64,000 nt of DNA from Methylomonas lenta (GTDB taxonomy: Bacteria; Pseudomonadota; Gammaproteobacteria; Methylococcales; Methylomonadaceae). Made by a program: the position numbers and the translations under genes. The notes beneath the pieces were generated by a model. The model was given only the letters and a program-made list of their open reading frames with translations, did not search any database and had not been told where the DNA came from. The DNA is taken from NCBI RefSeq assembly GCF_001644015.1, contig NZ_LUUI01000091.1, positions 1 through 64,000 of the forward strand, written 5' to 3'. Shown in pieces: positions 35,246 through 44,943 of this stretch. Position 1 is the first letter of the stretch. Every line of letters begins with the position of its first letter.

Positions 35246-36792
35246 TGACCCGTTTATTTATCTCCCGTGACTCGACAGCGCTTTCTCTGGGTGCAGAACA
35301 GGTTGCCAAAACTTTACAAGAACAGGCTAGCAATCAAGGTCTTGATATTCAGATCGTTCGTAATGGTTCGCGAGGTCTTTATTGGCTGGAGCCTTTGCTG
35401 GAAGTTGAAACTGCCAATGGTCGTATTGCTTATGGGCCTGTGCAGTCTGAAAATATTCCATCACTCTTAGAGAGCGGCTTGTTGGAAGGTCAGACGCACC
35501 CGCTTTGCTTGGGTAAGGTCGAAGATTTACCTTACTTTAAAAATCAAAATCGCCTGACCTTTGCCCGTGTTGGCCTGACCGATCCGGTCAATCTTGATGA
35601 CTATATCGCTCACGAAGGTTATCGCGGACTGAAAAATGCTTTGAGCATGCAACAATCAGATATCGTTAAACAAGTGACTGATTCTGGATTGCGCGGACGG
35701 GGTGGCGCTGCATTTCCAACCGGCATCAAATGGAATACCGTGCTGAATGCGCCGGCCGAACAAAAATATATTGTCTGCAATGCCGATGAAGGCGATTCCG
35801 GCACCTTCTCAGATCGTATGATCATGGAAGGCGATCCGTTTGTATTGATCGAAGGTATGACTATTGCCGGGTTAGCAGTCGGTGCCACTCAGGGCTATAT
35901 CTATCTCAGGATTGAATATCCGCATGCCAAAGTTGCACTGAATCAAGCCATTGCAGCCGCTTACCAAAACGGCTATCTGGGTGAAAATATTCAAGGCAGT
36001 GGCAAGACTTTCCACCTGGAAGTACGTAGCGGCGCCGGCGCTTACATCTGCGGCGAGGAAACCTCTTTACTGGAAAGCCTGGAAGGCAAGCGTGGCTTGG
36101 TTCGCTTTAAGCCGCCACTACCCGCTATCGTTGGCCTATTCGGTAAGCCTACTATCGTCAACAATGTGATTTCACTAGCTTCAGTGCCTATCATCCTGGA
36201 TAAAGGTGGCGAATATTATCGCGATTACGGCATGGGGCGTTCGCGCGGCACGCTACCCTTGCAACTGGCCGGCAACATCAAGCATCCAGGCTTGTTCGAG
36301 GTTGCTTTCGGCATGACGCTGCGCGAATTGCTATACGAATACGGTGGTGGCACAGCCAGCGGACGACCGATCCGAGCTGTTCAAGTAGGTGGTCCTTTGG
36401 GCGCTTATTTGCATGAAGGCCAGTTCGACACCCCGCTTGATTACGAAGCCTTTGCGGCCATTTCAGCTGTATTGGGTCACGGCGGCATCGTGGTGCATGA
36501 CGATACCGTCAACATGGCCGACATGGCCCGTTATGCGATGGAATTTTGTGTAGAAGAATCCTGCGGCAAATGCACACCCTGCCGCATAGGCTCAACGCGC
36601 GGCGTTGAAGTGATAGACCGCATCGTCAATGATGTCCAAAAGGATAAAAATACCGTATTACTTCGGGATTTGTGCGACACCATGGTCTACGGCTCTTTAT
36701 GTGCAATGGGCGGCATGACACCGTATCCGGTGTTGAGCTCGTTGAATCATTTCCCAGAAGACTTTGGCCTGCAACCAGCCGCCAAAGTCTGA
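35245..36792 (+). CDS. fdsB: NAD-dependent formate dehydrogenase beta subunit
   Basis: A 515-residue NuoF-like subunit with an N-terminal thioredoxin-like part and then the flavin/NAD core. The glycine-rich FMN site is SGLRGRGGAAFPTGIKW, followed by YIVCNADEGDSGTF, GAGAYICGEETSL and the 4Fe-4S motif ESCGKCTPCRIGSTR. It passes electrons from FdsA to NAD+. It starts at the ATG overlapping the fdsG stop. Confidence 0.95.
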   Translation: MTRLFISRDSTALSLGAEQVAKTLQEQASNQGLDIQIVRNGSRGLYWLEPLLEVETANGRIAYGPVQSENIPSLLESGLLEGQTHPLCLGKVEDLPYFKNQNRLTFARVGLTDPVNLDDYIAHEGYRGLKNALSMQQSDIVKQVTDSGLRGRGGAAFPTGIKWNTVLNAPAEQKYIVCNADEGDSGTFSDRMIMEGDPFVLIEGMTIAGLAVGATQGYIYLRIEYPHAKVALNQAIAAAYQNGYLGENIQGSGKTFHLEVRSGAGAYICGEETSLLESLEGKRGLVRFKPPLPAIVGLFGKPTIVNNVISLASVPIILDKGGEYYRDYGMGRSRGTLPLQLAGNIKHPGLFEVAFGMTLRELLYEYGGGTASGRPIRAVQVGGPLGAYLHEGQFDTPLDYEAFAAISAVLGHGGIVVHDDTVNMADMARYAMEFCVEESCGKCTPCRIGSTRGVEVIDRIVNDVQKDKNTVLLRDLCDTMVYGSLCAMGGMTPYPVLSSLNHFPEDFGLQPAAKV

Positions 36793-36813
36793 TCGATTAC
36801 CAGGAGTTAGCTT

Positions 36814-39666
36814 ATGTCAGCCAATAACGAAATAGATTACGGTACCCCCGTAAGCTCAGCAGAAAATCAGGTCACTCTGGAAATCGACGGCCACTCAGTT
36901 ACTATCAACGCCGGTAGCTCCGTAATGCGCGCCGCCGCTGAAGCCGGTATCAGCATTCCCAAATTATGCGCCACCGACAGCCTGGAGCCGTTTGGTTCCT
37001 GCCGCATGTGTCTGGTGCAAATCGAAGGTGCTCGCGGCTATCCAGCCTCCTGTACCACACCGGTCGCAGAAGGCATGAAGGTCTGCACCCAAAATGACAA
37101 ATTAGCCAATATCCGCCGTGGTATTGCCGAGCTATATATCTCGGATCATCCGCTGGATTGCTTGACCTGCGCTGCCAACGGCGATTGCGAATTGCAGGAC
37201 ACCGTCGGACAAGTAGGCTTGCGCGAAGTACGTTACGGTTTCGAGGGCGATAATCATCTGGATGCCGAAAAAGATACCAGCAACCCGTATTTCACCTTCG
37301 ACCCAGCGAAATGTATCGTTTGTTCGCGTTGCGTACGGGCCTGCGAAGAAACCCAGGGTACTTTTGCTTTGACTATTGATGGTCGCGGCTTCGAATCCAA
37401 GGTGTCGCCGAGCCAAAATCAAGATTTCATGGATTCCGAATGCGTATCCTGCGGTGCTTGCGTACAAGCCTGCCCGACCGCAACCTTGATGGAAAAGTCG
37501 GTTATCGACAACGGCGTGCCGGAACATAGCACGATTACTACCTGTGCTTACTGCGGCGTAGGCTGCTCTTTCAAAGCGGAAATGAAAGGCGAACAACTGG
37601 TGCGCATGGTGCCGGATAAAAACGGCCAGGCCAACCATGGTCATTCCTGCGTCAAAGGCCGTTTTGCCTTCGGTTATGCCACCCACAAAGACCGCATCAC
37701 CACGCCTATGGTACGCGATAAAATCAGCGATGCCTGGCGCGAAGTCAGCTGGGAAGAAGCGATAACATTTGCCGCAGACAAACTCAAACACATCCAGGCA
37801 ACATACGGTAAATACTCGGTCGGCGGCATCACCTCGTCTCGCTGCACCAACGAAGAAACCTATCTGGTACAAAAACTGATCCGTGCCGGTTTCGGTAACA
37901 ACAACGTCGACACCTGTGCGCGGGTTTGCCATTCGCCGACCGGTTACGGCCTGAAAAATACTTTCGGCGAATCGTCAGGAACCCAAACCTTTGACTCGGT
38001 AATGAAGTCCGACGTCATCATGGTGATCGGCGCCAACCCGACCGACGGCCATCCCGTTTTCGGTTCGATGATGAAGCGTCGTCTGCGTCAAGGCGCCAAA
38101 TTAATCGTAGTCGACCCGCGCAGCATCGATCTGGTGCGTAACAGCCCACACGTCAAAGCTGATTATCATTTGAAATTACGTCCAGGCACCAATGTTGCCG
38201 TGGTCACTGCGTTGGCCCATGTTATCGTCACCGAAGGCTTGGCCGACGAAGCGTTTGCGCTCGAGCGTTGCGATGTAGAGTCTTTTGATAAATGGAAAAC
38301 CTTTGTTTCCCTGCCACAAAACTCACCGGAAGCCGTCGCGGAAGTTACCGGCGTAGACGCTGAAACCATGCGTGCCGCGGCTCGCTTGTATGCTACCGGC
38401 GGCAATGGTGCCATCTATTATGGTTTGGGCGTAACCGAACACAGCCAAGGCTCAACCACCGTCATCGGCATCGCCAACCTTGCCATGGCAACCGGCAACA
38501 TCGGTTTCGATGGTGTGGGCGTCAACCCCTTACGCGGACAAAACAACGTGCAAGGCTCCTGCGACATGGGCTCGTTCCCGCATGAATTTGTCGGTTATCG
38601 TCATGTATCCGACACTGAAACCCGTTCGCAGTTTGAAGCTGCCTGGGGCGTTTCGCTGGAATCCGAACCCGGCCTGCGCATACCGAACATGTTTGCCGCA
38701 GCCATCGACGGTACATTCAAAGGCTTATATGTACAGGGTGAAGACATTGCTCAATCCGACCCGGATATTCAGCACGTTCACCACGCCTTGCGCGAATTGG
38801 AATGCCTGATCGTGCAGGATATTTTCCTCAACGAAACCGCTAAATTTGCTCATGTGTTCCTGCCGGGTTCCTCTTTCCTGGAGAAAAACGGTACGTTTAC
38901 CAACGCCGAACGTCGTATTTCGCCGGTACGTAAAGTCATGACACCGATGGCCGGCAAAGAAGACTGGGAAGTGACCCAGGATTTGTCGAATGCTTTAGGC
39001 TATCCGATGAATTACAGTCATCCGTCGGAAATCATGGCTGAAATTGCCAGCCTGACGCCGCAATTCGCCGGTGTGACTTACGAAAAAATCGACGCCATGG
39101 GCAGCATTCAATGGCCTTGCAACGATGAAGCACCCGACGGTACACCTATCATGCATGCCGATGAATTCGTGCGCGGCAAAGGCCGCTTCATGCTGACCGA
39201 GTACATTCCAACCCAGGAACGTACCAACAGCAAATATCCATTGATTCTGACCACCGGCCGTATTTTGTCGCAATACAATGTCGGCGCGCAAACTCGCCGT
39301 ACCGAAAACGTGGCATGGCATGACGAGGATCGCTTGGAAATTCATCCGCACGATGCTGAAGTATTGGGTATTGCCGACGGTGACTGGGTAGGCGTAAAAA
39401 GCCGTACCGGCGAAACCGTCATGCATGCCATTATTACCGAGCGCATGCAGCCGGGCGTGGTCTACACCACTTTCCATTTCCCACATTCAGGCGCTAACGT
39501 CATCACCACCGACAACTCGGATTGGGCGACCAATTGCCCAGAATATAAAGTCACTGCGGTGCATGTCGCTAAAGTGGCGCAACCTTCTGAATGGCAACAG
39601 AAATACCAAAGCTTTTCCGATCAGCAATTATCATTGCTGGAAAACCGCATCGTTGCAGGCGACTAA
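36814..39666 (+). CDS. fdsA: NAD-dependent formate dehydrogenase alpha (catalytic) subunit
   Basis: A 950-residue molybdenum bis-MGD enzyme. The N-terminal region has a 2Fe-2S ferredoxin domain (CATDSLEPFGSCRMC), a His-Cys3-type cluster (DHPLDCLTCAANGDCELQD), two 4Fe-4S motifs (CIVCSRCVRAC and CVSCGACVQAC) and the Mo-domain 4Fe-4S (CAYCGVGC). The Mo-ligating Cys is in ARVCHSPTGYG with the catalytic His next to it. The protein is complete. It oxidises formate; in methylotrophs this is the last step from C1 compounds to CO2 and yields NADH. Confidence 0.96.
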   Translation: MSANNEIDYGTPVSSAENQVTLEIDGHSVTINAGSSVMRAAAEAGISIPKLCATDSLEPFGSCRMCLVQIEGARGYPASCTTPVAEGMKVCTQNDKLANIRRGIAELYISDHPLDCLTCAANGDCELQDTVGQVGLREVRYGFEGDNHLDAEKDTSNPYFTFDPAKCIVCSRCVRACEETQGTFALTIDGRGFESKVSPSQNQDFMDSECVSCGACVQACPTATLMEKSVIDNGVPEHSTITTCAYCGVGCSFKAEMKGEQLVRMVPDKNGQANHGHSCVKGRFAFGYATHKDRITTPMVRDKISDAWREVSWEEAITFAADKLKHIQATYGKYSVGGITSSRCTNEETYLVQKLIRAGFGNNNVDTCARVCHSPTGYGLKNTFGESSGTQTFDSVMKSDVIMVIGANPTDGHPVFGSMMKRRLRQGAKLIVVDPRSIDLVRNSPHVKADYHLKLRPGTNVAVVTALAHVIVTEGLADEAFALERCDVESFDKWKTFVSLPQNSPEAVAEVTGVDAETMRAAARLYATGGNGAIYYGLGVTEHSQGSTTVIGIANLAMATGNIGFDGVGVNPLRGQNNVQGSCDMGSFPHEFVGYRHVSDTETRSQFEAAWGVSLESEPGLRIPNMFAAAIDGTFKGLYVQGEDIAQSDPDIQHVHHALRELECLIVQDIFLNETAKFAHVFLPGSSFLEKNGTFTNAERRISPVRKVMTPMAGKEDWEVTQDLSNALGYPMNYSHPSEIMAEIASLTPQFAGVTYEKIDAMGSIQWPCNDEAPDGTPIMHADEFVRGKGRFMLTEYIPTQERTNSKYPLILTTGRILSQYNVGAQTRRTENVAWHDEDRLEIHPHDAEVLGIADGDWVGVKSRTGETVMHAIITERMQPGVVYTTFHFPHSGANVITTDNSDWATNCPEYKVTAVHVAKVAQPSEWQQKYQSFSDQQLSLLENRIVAGD

Positions 39667-39679
39667 AGTAGATCTGACT

Positions 39680-40516
39680 ATGGATGCCATTAGTGAGTTG
39701 GGCTGGAGCAGTTATCGAAAAGGCACATTCGATGTCTGGCGCGGCCCAACCCATCAGCAGAAAGAAGACTCTGTCGCCGAGGAAGTGCCTGTGGTGTTGG
39801 TCTACAACACCATGCCACATGTTGTGATGCTGACTACACCTTTAAATCTGGAAGATTTTGCCTTGGGTTTTAGTTTGACCGAAGGCATCATCCAGCATCA
39901 AGCAGAGCTGCAAGCCATTAGAGTAGTGCAGCGCTCTAAAGGCGTTGAAGTGCGTATGACAATTCCTGAGCAACGCTGCGAAAGCATGCATGGCAAAGGC
40001 CGCAATATGACGGGCCGTACCGGCTGCGGCTTATGCGGCGCTACGACATTGGAACAAGCCATTCGCCCTCCAAAACCGGTAGGTGCCGGTTTACCTTTGG
40101 ATGCTGAGGTTTTATGCGCGGCCTTGCAGGAAATGCCCGGTAAGCAAAGCCTTAACCTAATGACGGGGGCCGTACATGCAGCTGCCTGGCTTCATCCTGA
40201 ACGCGGTATCATTGCTGTGCGCGAAGACGTCGGCCGGCATAATGCACTGGACAAATTGATAGGCTCATTAGCCAAAGCCAATTGCGACTTTAATGCCGGC
40301 TGGCTGTTGGTCACCAGTCGAGCCAGCTATGAAATGGTGCAAAAAGCGGCCAGTGTTGGCATTACTTTGCTAGCCGCCATCTCGGCTCCGACCGGGTTGG
40401 CTATAAAATTAGCGGATGAATGCGGTCTAACCCTGGTTGGATTTGCCCGCAACGACAATCACGTCATCTACACTCACCCTCATCGTTTACAACACATACA
40501 AGTATCGGTCGCCTAA
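39680..40516 (+). CDS. fdhD: Formate dehydrogenase sulfurtransferase FdhD
   Basis: A 278-residue accessory protein that delivers sulfur to the molybdenum cofactor of formate dehydrogenase. It has the FdhD cysteine pair in TGCGLCGATTLE and the late motifs GAVHAAAW, VREDVGRHNALDKLIG and TSRASYEMVQKAA. The start is placed at the ATG at 39680, 13 bases after fdsA, because the frame extends upstream inside fdsA. Its place between fdsA and fdsD is the usual Fds order. Confidence 0.95.
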   Translation: MDAISELGWSSYRKGTFDVWRGPTHQQKEDSVAEEVPVVLVYNTMPHVVMLTTPLNLEDFALGFSLTEGIIQHQAELQAIRVVQRSKGVEVRMTIPEQRCESMHGKGRNMTGRTGCGLCGATTLEQAIRPPKPVGAGLPLDAEVLCAALQEMPGKQSLNLMTGAVHAAAWLHPERGIIAVREDVGRHNALDKLIGSLAKANCDFNAGWLLVTSRASYEMVQKAASVGITLLAAISAPTGLAIKLADECGLTLVGFARNDNHVIYTHPHRLQHIQVSVA

Positions 40517-40517
40517 C

Positions 40518-40730
40518 ATGGACAAAAGCAATTTAATCAAAATGGCCAACGACATCGGCTCTTTCTTCAAATCCGAACCCGACAGGACACTGGCGATTGC
40601 TGGTATAGAGCAGCACATCAGAAATTTCTGGGAACCACGGATGCGCAAAGAGATTGTTGAATATATCGAAAAAGGCGGTACGGATTTAATGGACATCGTC
40701 GCCGAAGCGGTCAAAAAACTCGCAAAATAA
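40518..40730 (+). CDS. fdsD: NAD-dependent formate dehydrogenase delta subunit
   Basis: A 70-residue protein of the FdsD family: LIKMANDIGSFFKSEPD, then HIRNFWEPRMRKEIVEYI. It is a small assembly or stabilising partner of FdsA. It begins one base after the fdhD stop and is the last gene of the operon, with a hairpin at 40746-40775. Confidence 0.93.
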   Translation: MDKSNLIKMANDIGSFFKSEPDRTLAIAGIEQHIRNFWEPRMRKEIVEYIEKGGTDLMDIVAEAVKKLAK

Positions 40731-40745
40731 TTCACCCACTGTTTT

Positions 40746-40775
40746 CCGCCAAACTTAAACAGTTTGGTTTGGCGG
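40746..40775 (+). terminator. Hairpin downstream of fdsD
   Basis: CCGCCAAAC and GTTTGGCGG pair over nine bases with an inner CAAACT/AGTTTG alternative. No T tract follows, so factor-independent termination is uncertain. Confidence 0.4.
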
Positions 40776-41027
40776 TATGGCTATAGCCCCTAAACCCATA
40801 ATCCTACGCAAGTTTTGCAGCAACATTCCTCCGATTACGCGATCGTTAATCGGAGCTACTCGGCTCCTATCGGAACCCTACTTTTCGCCTCAAGTGATGA
40901 TTGTCTTGATGCACATCAGAATCCGCGTGGTTTGAAAGCTATGCCAGTACAACTTTAATATCGTTCGGTTCTGCTTTGCATGTGCGGGCAGAATAAACGA
41001 CCAAAATATCTTGCTCAAGGAATATAA

Positions 41028-41453
41028 ATGAGAATTTGTGGTGTTGAATTGACGGGCAACGATGCCGTTGTGTGTTTACTTCATTTAGAAGATCAACAGT
41101 TTGAAATACCGGATTGTAGAGTGCGCAAACTGACGTTGCCAAAAGATCACACACGTGAAGATCTTCAGCAGTTTCAATTTGCCTTTGCCAAACTGGTCAG
41201 CGATTACAGGGTCGATAAGGTCGCCATAAAAGAGCGTATGCCTAAGGGAAAATTCGCCGGTGGCGCAATCAGCTTTAAGCTAGAATCAGCCATTCAACTC
41301 ATAGCGGATATAGATGTGGTTGTGCTTTCGTCAACCCAAATTAAGTCTGGGCTTTCGGAACATCCGTTACCCATCATATTTGCAGAAACGGGATTAAAGG
41401 TATTCCAAGAAGCTGCATTTACAGTAGCCTATGCGGCCCATAGGTTGAAGTAG
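41028..41453 (+). CDS. DUF3010 family protein
   Basis: A 141-residue cytoplasmic protein matching the DUF3010 pattern: MRICGVELTGNDAVVCLL at the start, RKLTLPKDHTREDLQQFQFAF, the KIKER-type segment VAIKERMPKGKFAGGAISFK and VVVLSSTQIKSGL. The family looks like an RNase H-like fold of unknown function. The start has AAGGAATAT upstream. Confidence 0.88.
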   Translation: MRICGVELTGNDAVVCLLHLEDQQFEIPDCRVRKLTLPKDHTREDLQQFQFAFAKLVSDYRVDKVAIKERMPKGKFAGGAISFKLESAIQLIADIDVVVLSSTQIKSGLSEHPLPIIFAETGLKVFQEAAFTVAYAAHRLK

Positions 41454-41473
41454 ATTGCATATAAGGTTTGATC

Positions 41474-41501
41474 GGCGGATATGGCGCTTTGCTTATCCGC
41501 C
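41474..41501. terminator. Bidirectional-type hairpin between convergent genes
   Basis: GGCGGATA and TATCCGCC form an eight-pair stem with a 12-base loop between the DUF3010 gene and the convergent outer membrane protein gene. No long T tract is present on either side. Confidence 0.45.
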
Positions 41502-41527
41502 CTAAAACCTGACAAAGTTGCCAGCCT

Positions 41528-42385
41528 TTACTTCGGAAATATCAGTGTTACGACAAAGCGCAAACCCCAATCTGCGCCTCCTGCCGGCTTATCAGCATAA
41601 TAGCGTCCGCCTAGAGTGAACTGTACGGGTTGACTACCCAGCTTTAGCACTTGGCTGAGTTGTAGGTTCAAAGGCACATTCCATTGATTGCTTTCCCAGT
41701 TGTAAGTGGATTCTGTGTTTAAGCCCAGCGTGGTGTGCATCTTGGTGGTGTACGCGACAAAAGGCTGCAAAAATGTGGAGCTTACATCCGTGCGGGATGT
41801 TGAACCCGCGAATGACCAAATGTGATTGGCAAGCGCACCATAAGTCCAGCCATCCTCTTGCTTTAGAAGCACGGCTGTGGGTCCGGCGCCCCATTTTTGG
41901 GAACCGAGTGCATTGTCGGAAGCGCTTGGATAAAGAAATGCGGGTCCTGCACCCATGATCCAGCCTCCGACAGGCGCTTTGGGTGATAGGAAAAAACTTT
42001 GCGTAATGTCACCTAAACCGTTGACATCATTTCCGCCTGCCACAGAGGGTTCAAAATGGCTGATGGGCATGATGGTACGTGTTATCAGATTCCAATCATC
42101 ATTGATTGAAAACGGTATAACGGGTTGCACGTTAACGGTATAGCGCATGGCATTCGTCGAGCCGGCACCAAAATCCCAGTTGTTTTGAATCGGTACACTA
42201 ATCAAATTCGCAACCGGGTTTTGTAATTTAAGCGCTAGATCATTGTCGTTATCCGCAGAATGATTTTCCGTTGCCTCTGCTTGTGCTGAGGGGATATAAG
42301 CAAACCCATTTGCCAGAATTAAACTGCTTAAACAGAGCAATATCCGTTTTATAGTTATAGTGTTAGTTTTATGGGGATCTAACAT
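41528..42385 (-). CDS. Outer membrane beta-barrel, neuromedin U/transporter-like
   Basis: A 285-residue exported protein with signal peptide (to about residue 36, SAQA). The mature part is strand-rich with alternating hydrophobic residues and typical phrases of the family often annotated neuromedin U or MetA-pathway-like porin: LALKLQNPVANLISVPIQNNW, NVQPVIPFSI, GLGDITQSFFLSP and GAGPAFLYPSA. It ends in an aromatic-hydrophobic stretch (WGLRFVVTLIFPK). A small-solute channel is likely; the substrate is unknown. Confidence 0.85.
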   Translation of the reverse strand: MLDPHKTNTITIKRILLCLSSLILANGFAYIPSAQAEATENHSADNDNDLALKLQNPVANLISVPIQNNWDFGAGSTNAMRYTVNVQPVIPFSINDDWNLITRTIMPISHFEPSVAGGNDVNGLGDITQSFFLSPKAPVGGWIMGAGPAFLYPSASDNALGSQKWGAGPTAVLLKQEDGWTYGALANHIWSFAGSTSRTDVSSTFLQPFVAYTTKMHTTLGLNTESTYNWESNQWNVPLNLQLSQVLKLGSQPVQFTLGGRYYADKPAGGADWGLRFVVTLIFPK

Positions 42386-43072
42386 TTAATTGTTTCCTTG
42401 TTTTTCATTATTTTTTAAGGCAAAGCCAAAATCAGTTCTCGAATCGGCAGAGTTTTTATTGCGGTCAGTGATTTCTGAAAGCTTGAGCAACTCAGGCTTC
42501 ATTCCATTAACAAGTTTACAAGACCATGACTCACCAGAGAGTACAGGCCATAAATATCGTAAAACCTAAAGTGTGGTTGATGATCGTATCTCGCCAATTG
42601 TACCAAATACAAAACTGCTTGAGCTAACGCTAGAGTAGGGTTGTCGTTGTGTTCGATTTATCTGATAAATGGGTTTTCCAAAGTCGACAACAATATATCG
42701 AACCTATCGCCGGCATAGCCCAGTCTAAAATCAAGCAGAAGCGCGAGACTGTATGCTAGTCTTAGGGGAAATCCAAAGGGATAAATAATTGAGACGCTGA
42801 TGTAGGAATGACTGGTTTTTTGAGGCACAATGGCTATGCAACGGATGCAAATACATGAACCTCTGCGCCGTGCTGTCGATTTATAGATGTGATTTTTGAG
42901 TAATTTTAAAATGAGTGATCATGATAAGCCGACAGCCCTGGCGTTTGACAACTGGATGTCTAAACTTGAGTTTAAGGGGAGGGCATGATCTGGAAAATAC
43001 AGCGCTAACCGAGTAGCCGCCCAATCGCATATCTACTCATGGTTTTAAATCAATTTTTACTCTACACAATTA
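42386..43072. other. Non-coding interval
   Basis: About 690 bases without a supported gene. Near 42911 there is a 25-codon open frame (MSDHDKPTALAFDNW start) without a ribosome site; I do not call it. Confidence 0.4.
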
Positions 43073-43855
43073 ATGAAAACAACAAAATATTTTACAATTA
43101 ACGCACTGTTAGTCTGTGCGCTGGCTTCAACCCAGATAGGTTGCTCCAGCATTAATAGCGCCAGCAATGACGCAAAAGCAGAAATCTTGGCGCCAGCCCC
43201 GGATACTGCTTTTACACCTGATGCGCAAAGGGAAGCAAAGGTAGCTTATTTGCCTTTTCAAAAAGTCTGGATTAAGCAAGATTTCGACTTTAAGGCCTAT
43301 TCCAATTTAGTGGTTGCCCCAGTCAATACTGACTATATGTTGAAAATGGATTGGTTACATAAATTAAGTTCAGTTAATTTTTTATCGAATGTCAAACAAG
43401 ACATACAAGATTTAGCGGTCTATTTTCAAAACCAAGTCATCACCGATTTTCAAAACGATCCTAATCAACGCTTTAATGTGCTTGATTTTCCTGCCCAGCA
43501 AACACAAGGTGTTTTACAGCTAGAGTTAGCGTTAATTGAAGTTGATCCATCTATGCCAATGTTGCATGCAGCAGGCTGGTTAGAAATGGGTGGTGGCACT
43601 GCCGCAGCTGTTATCAATAAAAGAACAGCGGCTTTTGAAGGGCGTATACGCGACCTCCGCACCAATGAAATTGTTGCAACCTTTGCCGATCGTAATATGC
43701 AAGATGTTGATCCACTGGATTTAACGCGTTTGACTTGGTATGGGCCCGCCAAGCAAATTATTGATATGTGGGCAAAGGAGTTTGTTGAAGTTGCCAATCG
43801 CCAACCTGGCGAAGTGGTTAGCGCTCCAACAGCATTTAGCTTAAATCCATTCTAG
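43073..43855 (+). CDS. DUF3313-like lipoprotein
   Basis: A 260-residue lipoprotein with lipobox QIGC (Cys24). The mature domain carries YSNLVVAPVNTDYMLKMDWL, VLQLELALIEVDPSMPMLHAA and FEGRIRDLRTNEIVATFADR, with an ending like that of the 20129 protein (IDMWAKEFVEVAN). I place it in or near DUF3313. The function is unknown. No ribosome site stands out before the ATG. Confidence 0.7.
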   Translation: MKTTKYFTINALLVCALASTQIGCSSINSASNDAKAEILAPAPDTAFTPDAQREAKVAYLPFQKVWIKQDFDFKAYSNLVVAPVNTDYMLKMDWLHKLSSVNFLSNVKQDIQDLAVYFQNQVITDFQNDPNQRFNVLDFPAQQTQGVLQLELALIEVDPSMPMLHAAGWLEMGGGTAAAVINKRTAAFEGRIRDLRTNEIVATFADRNMQDVDPLDLTRLTWYGPAKQIIDMWAKEFVEVANRQPGEVVSAPTAFSLNPF

Positions 43856-44003
43856 TAAGTCTGTCTGTTTTAACTATTATTACATCGTTCCGGTGCCACG
43901 AAATTCACAAGCGTTGCCAAGTGAATTCCGGCGCCGGAGCTTGTGAACGATTTGATTAAACGATTTAAAAACTAAAAATTCCAACATAAAACAAGGAAAA
44001 CTC

Positions 44004-44663
44004 ATGAAAGACAAAAGACATTGGCTGACCTTCGGCGCTACATTACTGGTTAACGTCTCGCTACTATCGGGATGCGCCAGTTCAGAAAGCAAAGACTCAG
44101 TGCGTGCCTTGGATGCAAAATCTCCGACTATGGCTGCGCAGGATCAAGCACCCGCAACCCAGGCGCAAGACAGACCTGGCGGGATTGAAGGTGAGATGCT
44201 GGTTATCACCGCAACAGTGAAAGCCATAGACAAAAAAAATCGTGTGGTTACCTTGCAAACTGCAGACGGTAAAATGAACAAGATTAAATGCGGGCCTGAA
44301 GTGCGTAATTTTGCCCAGATTCACGTCGGCGACGAAGTCAAGACCTCATTATTGGAAACGGTTGAGCTCTTCGTGACTGGCAATGAAGAACCTGCAGCAG
44401 AGCGGGTAACGGAAGCTGGTCGCGCACCTGTGGGTGGCAAACCGGGATTTGCAGCTGTTGACGCAATTGAAGTGAAAGCGGCCGTAGTTGGCATTAATTA
44501 TCAGACTCGGGAAGTGACGTTGCAAGGTCCTGAGGGCAATTTCGTCGACGTGATAGCCGGGCCTGAAGTGCAACGCCTCAACGAAGTTAAAATAGGAGAC
44601 TCGGTGGTGGCACGTCTGACGCGAGCAATTTCGATTGAAGTTAGCAAACCTAGCTTAAATTGA
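44004..44663 (+). CDS. Lipoprotein with two beta-rich repeat domains
   Basis: A 219-residue lipoprotein (LLSGC, Cys24) with a Gln/Ala-rich linker and two modules: ITATVKAIDKKNRVVTLQTAD with GPEVRNFAQIHVGDEV, and VKAAVVGINYQTREVTLQGPE with GPEVQRLNEVKIGDSV. The repeated V-x-x-I-D/N-x-x-x-R-x-V-T-L-Q and GPE-N-F-x-Q-I-x-VGD phrases match those of the 25465 protein, so the two genes are paralogues. ACAAGGAAA precedes the ATG. The function is unknown. Confidence 0.75.
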   Translation: MKDKRHWLTFGATLLVNVSLLSGCASSESKDSVRALDAKSPTMAAQDQAPATQAQDRPGGIEGEMLVITATVKAIDKKNRVVTLQTADGKMNKIKCGPEVRNFAQIHVGDEVKTSLLETVELFVTGNEEPAAERVTEAGRAPVGGKPGFAAVDAIEVKAAVVGINYQTREVTLQGPEGNFVDVIAGPEVQRLNEVKIGDSVVARLTRAISIEVSKPSLN

Positions 44664-44781
44664 TTTAATTGCTCACGCTGGACGATTTTTAAATACTTTA
44701 TAACGTACTCCTCATTCTATCTATTGGCAAAAGCTTGGTTACTTGAGGAAGGCTGAAGCGAGTATCCAGGTCTTTATTTTT

Positions 44782-44807
44782 CTGGGTTCCGGCATGCGCG
44801 GGAATGA
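44782..44807. repeat. TTCCGGCA-type repeat fragment
   Basis: CTGGGTTCCGGCATGCGCGG is like the element near 11471. Such fragments are common intergenic palindromes. No gene is present nearby from 44664 to 44943. Confidence 0.45.
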
Positions 44808-44943
44808 AAAACCCGTTTTAATCGGCGCTTTGTTAGCTTGCATTGGGTTTGGAAGAGTACAGTTCTAAGGTAGTGAGTAATCGCCACCTGCTGACGAATG
44901 TCGAAAAGGGTGGTTTTTTTATCAACATATGGAGAATGAAGCT

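Noticed and set aside
37132-37932. 266-codon minus-strand frame opposite fdsA
   Set aside because: It is antisense to a strongly conserved gene. Its composition mirrors the GC-rich codon bias of fdsA and no family is seen.
39425-39679. N-terminal extension of FdhD inside fdsA
   Set aside because: It overlaps the catalytic subunit gene in a different frame. FdhD homologues begin near the ATG at 39680.
42911-42988. 25-codon frame MSDHDKPTALAFDNW in the gap before 43073
   Set aside because: It is too short, with no ribosome site and no recognised family; it could be chance in a non-coding region.
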